Origin: SIG607 sp036307305
Lineage (GTDB): Bacteria > Bacillota > Clostridia > Oscillospirales > Acutalibacteraceae
Direction of reading: 5' to 3'
Assembly: GCA_036307305.1 (NCBI GenBank)
Contig: JAXJXV010000008.1
Location: 62,001 to 126,000, forward strand
DNA length: 64,000 nt
Below the pieces are notes generated by a model. The model had not been told where the DNA came from, made no database searches, and saw only the letters and a list, made by a program, of their open reading frames with translations. Position numbers and translations under genes: made by a program. Shown here one piece after another: positions 49,699 through 58,710 of this stretch. Position 1 is the stretch's first letter. Every line of letters starts with the position of its first letter.

Positions 49699-52600
49699 CT
49701 AAGCAAGTATAAGGTTTCCGTTTGCGCCTGTTTTAACAATGCCTTCTGCCATTGCTTTATCAAGAGCATAAGCGAAAACGTCGGTCTGGGTAACGGCGGT
49801 TTTGGTGTAGCCCATAAGACGCGCAGTCTCGATAAGCAGATTTTCTCTGTCAAGACTTACCTGATTTTCAAGGATATAACGAATGGCATTTATAATTTCG
49901 CACTGAGGGATATCGGCGAATTCGCGTTTGTTAATACCCTGTCCTGACACTCTTATATAGGGATACTCGGTTTGCTCGTAAAGATAAAATACCGTGCCGT
50001 TTTCAGTGACAGAGGTGGGAGAAATTCTTGAAATAATACCCTCGGTATAGCCTGTAAGACGGTTGCCTATACGGGTGATACCAAAGCTGTTTATAACCCT
50101 CTTAACAAGCAGAGGGTGGCTTATGGGAGCTTCCCACTGAATAACCGATAAAACGGTGTGTATTATGTAGGTATCAAATTTGCCTGAAACCAATTCGTCG
50201 GCAGTTATTGTGGGGTTTTCGCCAACGTAAGCAATGTAATCTATAACCTTTTGGATTTCTTCCTTAACAGCTACTTCCTGTTGTTGTTCGGTTACTTCTT
50301 CGGTCACAGAACCTTCTTCTACAGGTGTCTGCTCAGGCGCTTCCTGTGGTTTGTCGGTTTTAAGATATGCTATTTTATCAAGTATGCGCTTGATTTCTTT
50401 GTCGCGGTTATCCCACCAATCCATTGTCCAGATGCGCAGAATATTCCAACCAAGAGAGTTAAGAACGCTTATCTGCGCAATTTCTCGGTCGCGTGTAGTT
50501 TTTGACGAGCCGTATCCGTTTCCGTCAAGAAGAATACCTAAAATGTAGTTTTCCTTGTTCTGCGGGTCTATAACGCCTATATCAATGCGGTATTTTGAGT
50601 TGCCAACCGACAAATCGGTATCAAAACCTGCTTCCTTTAATGCAGAGCAGATAGCCGTTGCAATACCGTCGTTATCGTTCTTAAAGTCGGTTGAGCTTGT
50701 TTCGTTAAGAACAAGTCGCTGACTTTGTGCATACTCAAGGAAGGCTTTAAGAGAAGCCACACCCTTAGCGCTTGTAGCCGAAAGATTTATCTGTTCGGGG
50801 GTAAGGGTGGAGAATACCATCATTTCGTTTCTTGCGCGTGAAACGGCAACGTTGAGTCTTCTCCATCCGCCGTCGCGGTTAAGAGGACCGAAGTTCATAT
50901 ATACCTTGCCGTTTGCATCGGGGCCGTAGCCGATAGAAAAGAGAATCACGTCTCTTTCGTCACCCTGTACGTTTTCAAGGTTTTTAACAAATAAAGGCTC
51001 CTGTGCTTCATAACACCATTTCTCAAGAGCTTCGTCCTTTTCACAGGCTTCGCTTAAAAGGTCGTCAATAAGATGCTGTTGGGCAATATTAAAGGTAACG
51101 ACACCCATACTCTGATTTTTTGTTTCCTCGTCTTTGCTTCTCTTAATAATTTCCTCTACGATAGCCTGAGCTTCCGCCTTGTTAGTGCGTGACTGACTGC
51201 GGTCAAATACGCCGTCGACCTTAACAAGAGTAACCTTTGAAGCTCTGTCGTTTACAGAGGGGAAGGTGAACAGCTTGTTTTCATAGAACTGACTGTTTGA
51301 GAAGGCAATAAGACTTTCGTGACGGCTTCTGTAGTGCCATAAAAGATGTGTCTGGGGCATATTAAGAGCAAGACAGTCGTCAAGTATGCTTTCAAGGTCC
51401 TCAATATCAAGATTGTCCTCGTCCACGGTATTGGTAGCAAAGAAAGCGGTAGGGGGCATCTGATTGGGGTCGCCTACGATAACCGCGTCCTTACCTCTTG
51501 CAAGAACGCCCACCGCCTTACAGGTGGGAAGCTGAGAGGCTTCGTCAAATACTACAATATCAAAATCCTCATGTCTGGGGTCAAGATACTGGGCAGCGGA
51601 AATGGGGCTCATAAGCATACAGGGGCAAAGACGGGGCAAAAGATTCGGTATATCCTCAAAGAGCTTACGGATACTTGTGCCTCTGCCTCCGCTTTTAATG
51701 TTCTTCTGTAAAATGCCAAGCTCAGAGCTTGTAGAGGCGGCGGCAACAAAATTGGGTACCTTACTTGCAAGTCTGCAGTAAATTTCCTTTTTTGAAAGCT
51801 CGGTAAGCTCCTTGTCAATACGCCTGAACTGTTCAATCTTTTCATTGAATACAGCGCCCGAAAAGGAATTAAGCAGAGGACTGTTATCAATAGCGGTAGC
51901 AATAAGACGGTATAAAACAGCCTTTTTGTAAACGGGAATAACCTGCTGGTGTGTAAGCTCTTTTCTGTAAATATCCGAAAGAGCAAAAAGACCTGCATCG
52001 CTAACCTCTTTAGTTACGCTGTTAAAGGCAATCCATTCTTTAAGCGACTGAGCGTTTTCTAAAATACCGTCGCAGATTTTTATCTGCTCTTCCACCCAGT
52101 TTTCCGTTTCTTTTTCTTCTATGCACAAAAGGGTGTAGCAGTCGTCCTTTGTCTTTACGAAAATGGGGTAAAACTGGTTTAACAAATTTGCGTTTTGGTT
52201 AAAGAGAGAAATATCGGTAAGCTTTGTACGGATAATATCGTTCCCTGTAAGCTCAATAAGAATGGCTCTGCTTTGCTCAGCCTTTTCTGCAAGGTCAAAG
52301 ATGCTCTGCCAATCGGTGTTTTCACCAATATAAAGGGTGGAAAGTCTGTCGGCGTATTCCTTTAGCTTATCGTCACAGAGCTTTGTCTGCTTCTGGTATT
52401 CGTAAAGCTTTGTAAGGGCGTAGCCCAGCTTTACAGAATCAATCTTAGGACTCTTTGAATAAATGGCGAGGCGTTTGCAAAGCTTAGACATTAAAGTAAA
52501 TTTCTGTAAAATCCATTTTGCAGAAATATCATTGTATTCTTTTAGCAGTAATTCGCTGTCCTGAGTAAGAAAATCCTCCGTCCAGTCCTTTAAAAGCTCA

Positions 52601-55449
52601 GTCTTAAAGCTTTGCGCTTTAATAAAGGCAGAGGAAAGCTCCTTGATACCCATTAAAAGTGTTACGAGATTTTCACAATTTCTGATACTTTCGGGAAGGG
52701 TAGCAAAGAAGCTGAGCGCTTCGGTAATCTCTTTGATTTTTTCAATATCAAAAGAGCTGTAAACGGCTTTCTCGCAAAGCTCACTTAAAAAGGCTATGCA
52801 GTCTTTGATATCGGTAAGGGCTTTCTTATAGGCGCCTATATGCTCAGGCATACTCTTTTTAAGGTGCTGTGAATATTCGGCAAGCCCAATGGGAGAAAGC
52901 GGGTTATTTATATGGTCGCCCGTTTCCTTTGCGGCAGCAATCATACGCTCTAAAAGAACGATATGCTCGTCTAAATCATCGTTGGAAAGAGAGGCGATAT
53001 AGCTGTCGTCAAACAGCTCGAAATCGGGAGCGCTTCTGTACTGCTCGTACTGGTTTATAAGCTGATAAAGGGAAAGACCGCAGGGCTGATTTGAGTGAAG
53101 AAGCGTTGCATAAGAGTCAAGCTCTTTTCTCATAGAAGCGATTTTTTCAGCCTTTGCCTCATACTGCTCGGCGGTTTCATATTTTGTGACCTCGGAAACC
53201 TTTCTGAGCTGTTCAAGAACGTCGCGCTTTTTGGATTTATTGGAGTGAAGCTCTAAACAGAAAGACCCGATACCGATGTTTTCAAGACGCTTTTGCACCA
53301 CGCTGAGCGCCGCCATTTTTTCAGCCACGAAAAGAACTCTCTTGCCCTGAGCCAAGGCGTTAGCAATAAGAGAGGTAATGGTCTGTGATTTACCCGTTCC
53401 TGGAGGGCCGTGAAGCACGAAGCTCTGTCCCGAACAGGCGGCTTCAATAGCGTAAAGCTGTGAAGCGTCGGCAGACATAGGAAGCAAAACGCCTTCCTCG
53501 GTTACCCTTTCGCCTATTTCCATAGGTACGGCATCGAAACAGAGTTTTCCCTCAACAAGACTCTTTACAATCTTGTTGTTTAAAAGGTCGTCTGCGCGGT
53601 TGTGCAGGTCGTTCCACATAACGAACTGTGAAAAGGAGAATATACCGAGATATGCCGATTCAAGCACGTCCCAGTGCTGATGCTCCATAACCGATTTTCT
53701 GATAAGAGTGAATACCTTGCGTAAATCAACGCCGTTTTCATCACAGGGAAGCGGCTCAAGACCTGTAACGGAAAGACCGAAGTCCTGTTTGATTTTTTCA
53801 AGTATTGTAATGTTCATCTGAGGCTCGTCATCCCTGATTTTAAGGGTAAAGCCTTTGTTTGCGGATTTTCTTATTATCTCAACGGGGATAAGTACAAGGG
53901 GAGCGTAACGGGGCTTCTTGCTCTTAGGTGTTTCGTACCAGCGAAGAAGACCAAGGGAGAGATAGAGGGTGTTGGCGCCGTTTTCCTCAAGAGAGGTTTT
54001 GGCGTTGCGGTAAAGAGTTTTTATAACTCGGGAAAGCTCACTTTCGGTATAAACCGAACGAAGCCGTTTGTTAGTAAACTCGGCTTTTATTACGTTTGCA
54101 TTATCTCCTAAATCGTGATTGGTTTCAAAGCCCTCGTCGTCCTTTGCTTCCCAGTCGGCAGGTCTTGGGAGAACGGTGAATTCACTGCCCTCCTGTAAAG
54201 CGTCCTCAAGGTCGTCAAGACTTGAAGTGAGAATGGGAACGATGCTTTTGGTGTATCTTAAATTAATAAGATTGTTTCTCAGTCCCAAATCAAGAAGCTT
54301 TCTCTCCCACTGTATAAGCTTTGGATTGTTCTGTGGAGAAAAGCCTGAATTAATATCAACTATGCCGTCAATTTCCTTGGGGGCGGTATTGGTATCCCCG
54401 CTGTCCTCCCAGTTATGCTCTACCGTCCAGCCGTTTTCGTTGTGAACGCGGTGGGGCAGAGGCGCAATACCGCTGAGTCTTGTGCGGAATACGTCAATAA
54501 TACACTCAATAGGCTCTGTGCCTAAAAGGGAATGCTCGGCAGAGTCACGGGCATCGTCAAAGGTTGCGTTTTTACCGTTTACGGCAAGGGTGGTTTCTAT
54601 AACTGCAATTTCATTAATACCGTTTGCAAGGCGTTTGGTAATAAGCGACGGGTCGTCTACCACAGACTCAGGGAAGGATAACTCGTCAAGCCATACACCG
54701 CTGAAAATATGTCCCTTTTGTAAAACCATAATGGGATGAAGTCCTACGGCTTCAAGACAGGAAACGTAAAGCAGAGTAAGGTCAAGACAGGTACCCATTT
54801 TCTGCTGAAGTACAGTATCGTTAAGACGAACCCGCTGACCTACAGCCTCAAAACTTGCAGGGGGAACGCAGTAAATGAGATTTTCGTCCTTAATTGCGCT
54901 GAAAATTGCCGCCGCCTGATTAAGTACGCGGTTTGCATCCTTTGAAAAATAAGCGTCAAAGGAGGGGTCGCCTGTCCACTCCTTTAAATATTCTGCCGCC
55001 CTGCCGATAATCTTAACAAGGTCAGGGTGGTTAGGAGTAACGAAGGCGCAAAGAAGCTCGGGATAATAACCGCTTCCATGCCACTCGTCAAAGGCGAGGG
55101 CAACCACGGGAGTGTTCGTATGGCTTAGTTCTTCTCCGTCCTTTGATAAAGAAACGGTAAGCGTACCGTTGATTTTTTCGGTTATACCCGCAAGAAACTC
55201 AGCATTAAGGGTAATGGGAACTTCTTTGATTTCAAAGCTTTTGTGGGCAGGGATAAACTCAACGACGGTGCCAAAGGGCATAATAACCTCTGTGTCAAAG
55301 CTAATATTCAGCTCTGCCTTTTCGATATTTTCGTCCCCGTTGTTGTGAATAACTATACTGCGTACGGCAGGAATTTTGTTTTGTTGCAGGGCGTAGTTTA
55401 TTACTCCTACGGAATTTACCTCGATTTTAATATCTTTCATAATATTCAC
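49699..55449 (-). CDS. DUF4011-SF1 helicase-Vsr-type nuclease-DUF3320 protein (Hhe-like defence ATPase)
   Basis: Giant 1916-residue protein. Layout: N-terminal beta-rich part; transglutaminase-like segment (about 200-270, KMGTCLDLTLLYVSCLEAVG and KGHIFSGVWL); DUF4011 (about 375-450, WERKLLDLGLRNNLINLRY); SF1 helicase with Walker A GPPGTGKSQ (about 685), long helical insert, motif II VVFDEASQLP (about 1300), HYRSRHESLIAF, VQGDERDVILFS and RLNVAVSRAR; Vsr/MTES-type nuclease (about 1605-1680, DREIAQISVLNSLGWNILRIW); DUF3320 (about 1765-1815). Proteins with this order are known antiphage candidates (Hhe type). It begins two bases after the PBP stop and ends the long signalling operon, which is unusual. 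Confidence 0.88.
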   Translation of the reverse strand: MNIMKDIKIEVNSVGVINYALQQNKIPAVRSIVIHNNGDENIEKAELNISFDTEVIMPFGTVVEFIPAHKSFEIKEVPITLNAEFLAGITEKINGTLTVSLSKDGEELSHTNTPVVALAFDEWHGSGYYPELLCAFVTPNHPDLVKIIGRAAEYLKEWTGDPSFDAYFSKDANRVLNQAAAIFSAIKDENLIYCVPPASFEAVGQRVRLNDTVLQQKMGTCLDLTLLYVSCLEAVGLHPIMVLQKGHIFSGVWLDELSFPESVVDDPSLITKRLANGINEIAVIETTLAVNGKNATFDDARDSAEHSLLGTEPIECIIDVFRTRLSGIAPLPHRVHNENGWTVEHNWEDSGDTNTAPKEIDGIVDINSGFSPQNNPKLIQWERKLLDLGLRNNLINLRYTKSIVPILTSSLDDLEDALQEGSEFTVLPRPADWEAKDDEGFETNHDLGDNANVIKAEFTNKRLRSVYTESELSRVIKTLYRNAKTSLEENGANTLYLSLGLLRWYETPKSKKPRYAPLVLIPVEIIRKSANKGFTLKIRDDEPQMNITILEKIKQDFGLSVTGLEPLPCDENGVDLRKVFTLIRKSVMEHQHWDVLESAYLGIFSFSQFVMWNDLHNRADDLLNNKIVKSLVEGKLCFDAVPMEIGERVTEEGVLLPMSADASQLYAIEAACSGQSFVLHGPPGTGKSQTITSLIANALAQGKRVLFVAEKMAALSVVQKRLENIGIGSFCLELHSNKSKKRDVLEQLRKVSEVTKYETAEQYEAKAEKIASMRKELDSYATLLHSNQPCGLSLYQLINQYEQYRSAPDFELFDDSYIASLSNDDLDEHIVLLERMIAAAKETGDHINNPLSPIGLAEYSQHLKKSMPEHIGAYKKALTDIKDCIAFLSELCEKAVYSSFDIEKIKEITEALSFFATLPESIRNCENLVTLLMGIKELSSAFIKAQSFKTELLKDWTEDFLTQDSELLLKEYNDISAKWILQKFTLMSKLCKRLAIYSKSPKIDSVKLGYALTKLYEYQKQTKLCDDKLKEYADRLSTLYIGENTDWQSIFDLAEKAEQSRAILIELTGNDIIRTKLTDISLFNQNANLLNQFYPIFVKTKDDCYTLLCIEEKETENWVEEQIKICDGILENAQSLKEWIAFNSVTKEVSDAGLFALSDIYRKELTHQQVIPVYKKAVLYRLIATAIDNSPLLNSFSGAVFNEKIEQFRRIDKELTELSKKEIYCRLASKVPNFVAAASTSSELGILQKNIKSGGRGTSIRKLFEDIPNLLPRLCPCMLMSPISAAQYLDPRHEDFDIVVFDEASQLPTCKAVGVLARGKDAVIVGDPNQMPPTAFFATNTVDEDNLDIEDLESILDDCLALNMPQTHLLWHYRSRHESLIAFSNSQFYENKLFTFPSVNDRASKVTLVKVDGVFDRSQSRTNKAEAQAIVEEIIKRSKDEETKNQSMGVVTFNIAQQHLIDDLLSEACEKDEALEKWCYEAQEPLFVKNLENVQGDERDVILFSIGYGPDANGKVYMNFGPLNRDGGWRRLNVAVSRARNEMMVFSTLTPEQINLSATSAKGVASLKAFLEYAQSQRLVLNETSSTDFKNDNDGIATAICSALKEAGFDTDLSVGNSKYRIDIGVIDPQNKENYILGILLDGNGYGSSKTTRDREIAQISVLNSLGWNILRIWTMDWWDNRDKEIKRILDKIAYLKTDKPQEAPEQTPVEEGSVTEEVTEQQQEVAVKEEIQKVIDYIAYVGENPTITADELVSGKFDTYIIHTVLSVIQWEAPISHPLLVKRVINSFGITRIGNRLTGYTEGIISRISPTSVTENGTVFYLYEQTEYPYIRVSGQGINKREFADIPQCEIINAIRYILENQVSLDRENLLIETARLMGYTKTAVTQTDVFAYALDKAMAEGIVKTGANGNLILA

Positions 55450-55451
55450 CG

Positions 55452-56819
55452 TTACTGATTAGTTTTAGGGAGAACAGATACAAGGGTATTTGCGATTGTT
55501 GCAGGTAGCATATCTCCTGAATGCCAATCCTCAACAACAATGTAAAATGCGGTATTTGATTCTTCAATAACACCCACAAGGGTTTTGTTTTTAGAGCCTT
55601 TGGAGTCGGTTTCTGCCGTACCCGTTTTGGCGTAGGTAATGCTTTTGCTGTATCCCGCGGGATAGTAACCTATTTCCACAGCCTTTCCCCAGTGCTTCTG
55701 CATTTTTTCGGCAGTTTTTTCGGGTAAATAAGTGTTTTGCTTTATCGAAGCCTCGTAAATGGTTCTGTTCTTTTTATTGGGGTTAACAATCGACTGCACG
55801 ATATATGGGGAAGCTGCCTTGCCGCCGTTTGCCACAGCCCCCGCAAGAACCGCCATATCAACGGGATTTACCTGTGATGAGCCTTGACCTATAAGATTCC
55901 ATACGTTTTTAAAGGTGGCGGTGTTGGTCATATTAAGACGGGAGGTTTCTTTACTAAGACGGTCGATTTTTCCGTTTTGAACCGTATCCTGATTTACGGC
56001 AAAGCCCATATTTTTAAGGGTATTGATTGCCTTTTCCACGTCAAGCTTCATAATAATATGAGCAAAGAAGCAGTTACAGCTGTTAGCAAGGCCCTGATTA
56101 AAGCTTTGTTTGCCGTGAGAGCCGGGACAGGTAACGGTGTTCCCGTCGGGAAGTGTAAGACTACCGCTACAGGTAAAGGTTATTTTGTTTAAATCAATGT
56201 TTTGCTCTATTGCTATAAGGCTTGTTACAAATTTCATTGTAGAGCCTGGTATGTAAACCGAAGAAAAACAGCGGTTTATATATGAAGCGTCTGAGGTTGA
56301 GGAATAGCCGGGCAGAGAAATTGCAGTATAAACCTCCCCCGTTTTGTAGTTATAGGCAAAACAGCAACCCTTTTTATTGCCGAAAAGATTGGTAAGCTGT
56401 TTTGTTGATTCCTCAGACAAAAGAGAGGTTTTAAGCACACGGCTTTGCTCTTCAACGGTGCGGTAGCCTAAAAGATAGCTGACTTTACCGGGGGTGAGTA
56501 AATCCCTGTATTTTACGGTAATAACGTTTTCCATCATATTACCGCCGTAAATTATATTGCCGAAAAGCTTTTCGTTTTTGTTTTGTCCGTCGTAAAGGGT
56601 CTGGTCAAATCTGTCGGTAACCGTACCGTAAATGCCCGACATTTTCTGAATGGATTTATGGGACAGGTGATTATCGGCAATCATTATACGGATAACCGCT
56701 ACGGGAATTGACAGTACGAGTATAAAGGATAACAGCTTAACAAGGGCAGATTTGGAAAAGGTAAAGGATATTTTCTTTTTAGAAAGTCTTTTCAGGAATT
56801 TTTTAACTTTATATTTCAT
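55452..56819 (-). CDS. Penicillin-binding transpeptidase (PbpA-like class B PBP)
   Basis: Membrane-anchored D,D-transpeptidase, 455 residues: one N-terminal transmembrane segment (about 24-46), a short non-catalytic region, then the transpeptidase domain with SxxK in PGSTMKF, SxN in ANSCNCFF and KTG in YAKTGTAE. All three motifs are intact. It is much shorter than FtsI or PBP2 and resembles the actinobacterial PbpA that pairs with RodA next to protein kinases. Its ATG overlaps the RodA stop (ATGA), so the SEDS/PBP pair is co-translated. Confidence 0.9.
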   Translation of the reverse strand: MKYKVKKFLKRLSKKKISFTFSKSALVKLLSFILVLSIPVAVIRIMIADNHLSHKSIQKMSGIYGTVTDRFDQTLYDGQNKNEKLFGNIIYGGNMMENVITVKYRDLLTPGKVSYLLGYRTVEEQSRVLKTSLLSEESTKQLTNLFGNKKGCCFAYNYKTGEVYTAISLPGYSSTSDASYINRCFSSVYIPGSTMKFVTSLIAIEQNIDLNKITFTCSGSLTLPDGNTVTCPGSHGKQSFNQGLANSCNCFFAHIIMKLDVEKAINTLKNMGFAVNQDTVQNGKIDRLSKETSRLNMTNTATFKNVWNLIGQGSSQVNPVDMAVLAGAVANGGKAASPYIVQSIVNPNKKNRTIYEASIKQNTYLPEKTAEKMQKHWGKAVEIGYYPAGYSKSITYAKTGTAETDSKGSKNKTLVGVIEESNTAFYIVVEDWHSGDMLPATIANTLVSVLPKTNQ

Positions 56820-58171
56820 ATTCCAGTCCCCCTGAATTTTTTAAGCGACGGATTTATTGCCGCAAGAATAAGTCCTGACAGTATACCGAAGCAAACCGTT
56901 GCGCTTCCGCCGTCGGAAATAAGGGGCGCTACAACACCCGTAAAGGGAAGAACGTCTATGGAACCGAGGAAATTAAGAAGAACCTGAGTGACGATAAGAA
57001 TGGAAGCCTGTACGGTTATGTAGTGACATGAGGGATAAACCGCGCTGTTTCTGTTTGGAAGTACCACAAGGGCGGTGTACGCGAACATAACAACGCAGAG
57101 CATTAAAACGCCGAATATTGCAAGAAGTCCTGCAATAGCCGCGTCGCTTGTAATGCTATACACGTTAAGCATATAGGTGGAATTTTCTATTCCCAGTCCA
57201 CCCATACCGCCGAAAATAACCGATTCAAGCACCTGTGTCTGCTGTGCAGAGCCGTCGGGGGTCATAGCGTTAAAGAGCTGTGAAAATCTTTCCTGTACGT
57301 AGGGCAGAGCCGTAGCGGCAGAAACAACCCCTACCACAGCGATAAGAATGAAGGTGAGTGAGAATTTAAAATCAAGAAGTGAAAAGGTCATAAAAAGGAA
57401 GGACAGGAATATAATTGCCGCTGTACCCAAATCCTTAAGGAGTAACAGTACACCGCAAGAAGCAAGGGCTGTGAGCATATATGCCACGATTCTGTCCTTT
57501 TTTCTGTATGAAAGAGCGCCCACTAAAATAAGAAGCACCTTAACAAGCTCACCGGGTTGGAAAAGGAAATTGCCTACTGGTATCCAAAGCCTTGAGCCGT
57601 TTATTTCTTTACCGAAAACAACGTTTGCAATAAGCAACCCAAATACTGCCGCAATAAGCAGATAGTAAAGAAAAGCGTTTACCGAATTGATTTTCCGCCA
57701 AACGAAATAAACAATGCATAAAACAATAAGGGCGGCGGCGGTGAAAACCGCATTTTTTAAATCAAAAGAAAAAATAAACTGATAGGTATTGCCTATTCCC
57801 ATTAAAACGGCTATTGCCGAAATGGGAGCGCAAACAGGCGCAGAGGAAAGCTGTGTATAACAAATAGCGCCAATTAAAAAACCGATGATACACAATACCG
57901 ATAAAACGTAATAAATATTTTTATGCCGTAGCATATCAATTCGCTGTGTATAGGTGGTAATATCCTTGTTTATTTCCTCTTTTTTGCTTTCGTCCTTAGT
58001 GGAGTCGAGCTGTTTTTCCAGTGATTCTATTCGCTGTGAACAGTCCTCAATTCTGCTGTCTGTAACAGGGTTTAAACGGGAAACCGTGAAAAGCACCGTT
58101 ACCACGAGGAAAAGAGCCGTAAGGAAAAGAAGTATAAAGCCGAGGTTCTGGGTAGTCAGTTTTTTAGCCAT
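56816..58171 (-). CDS. SEDS peptidoglycan polymerase (FtsW/RodA family) with coiled-coil loop
   Basis: Glycosyltransferase that polymerises lipid II, 451 residues from ATG 58171 (GAGGAGG upstream; the longer frame begins with a TTG that overlaps that site). About ten to twelve transmembrane segments; SEDS signatures GSRLWIPVGNFLFQPGELVK (with the catalytic-region Glu-Lys) and the C-terminal LPFTGVVAPLISDGGSATV. Unusual: between the first and second membrane segments lies an insert of about 45 charged heptad-patterned residues (SQRIESLEKQLDSTKDESKK...), a predicted extracytoplasmic coiled coil. Overlaps the FHA gene by eight bases and the PBP gene by four. Confidence 0.9.
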   Translation of the reverse strand: MAKKLTTQNLGFILLFLTALFLVVTVLFTVSRLNPVTDSRIEDCSQRIESLEKQLDSTKDESKKEEINKDITTYTQRIDMLRHKNIYYVLSVLCIIGFLIGAICYTQLSSAPVCAPISAIAVLMGIGNTYQFIFSFDLKNAVFTAAALIVLCIVYFVWRKINSVNAFLYYLLIAAVFGLLIANVVFGKEINGSRLWIPVGNFLFQPGELVKVLLILVGALSYRKKDRIVAYMLTALASCGVLLLLKDLGTAAIIFLSFLFMTFSLLDFKFSLTFILIAVVGVVSAATALPYVQERFSQLFNAMTPDGSAQQTQVLESVIFGGMGGLGIENSTYMLNVYSITSDAAIAGLLAIFGVLMLCVVMFAYTALVVLPNRNSAVYPSCHYITVQASILIVTQVLLNFLGSIDVLPFTGVVAPLISDGGSATVCFGILSGLILAAINPSLKKFRGTGI

Positions 58172-58694
58172 TTGTTTTTGAACCCTCCTCAACGTATTTA
58201 AAGAACGTATTGCCCATCAAAAGAGTATCCCCCGATTCAAGCTTAAAGGCGCCGTTTTCAACCGTTTCGTAGGAGGCGGCGCCAAAGCCAACCGTTTCAC
58301 CGTCTTTCAGCGGAGAGGCAGGGGGGCAGAGAAGATAAACCTTGCCGTCCTTTGTTTTTATCCATATTCTTTTTTGTCCCTTAAGGCGCAAAAGCACAAA
58401 GCTGTCGTCGTAGAAAACAAGACGGGCGGCGTTTCGCGACAGAGTAAGGTCGTTGGTGCTTATTTTTATATCGGCGTTTGAAAGTGCGTCCTTTCTGCCT
58501 ATAACGTTTTCAGCGCGGATAAGGGGGAAAGCGTCCTCGGTAAATTCCTTGCCCGACTTATAAGAGATAACGTAAAGCTGAGCGTGACGGAATTTGGAAA
58601 GATGCTTCTTTTTTCTCAGTTTTGCCTCGTTTGAAAGCTGAAAAAATGTTATGACCAGAATAATAAAGGCAAACAAAAGAACTAAAAGATACAA
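58164..58694 (-). CDS. Membrane-anchored FHA-domain protein (FhaB-like)
   Basis: 176 residues: N-terminal transmembrane helix (YLLVLLFAFIILVITFF), a basic linker, then an FHA domain (about 62-150) that reads phosphothreonine. The core has ENVIGRKDALSNADIKI and DLTLSRNAARLVFYDDSFVLL. The usual SxxH motif is Ser-Arg-Asn-Ala, so the histidine is missing although the phosphate-binding Arg and Ser positions remain. It is followed by rodA and pbpA with overlaps and preceded by kinase genes, as FhaB is in Mycobacterium. Likely links kinase output to wall synthesis (inference). Confidence 0.87.
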   Translation of the reverse strand: MYLLVLLFAFIILVITFFQLSNEAKLRKKKHLSKFRHAQLYVISYKSGKEFTEDAFPLIRAENVIGRKDALSNADIKISTNDLTLSRNAARLVFYDDSFVLLRLKGQKRIWIKTKDGKVYLLCPPASPLKDGETVGFGAASYETVENGAFKLESGDTLLMGNTFFKYVEEGSKTNG

Positions 58695-58710
58695 GGTAAA
58701 ACCTCCCTGT

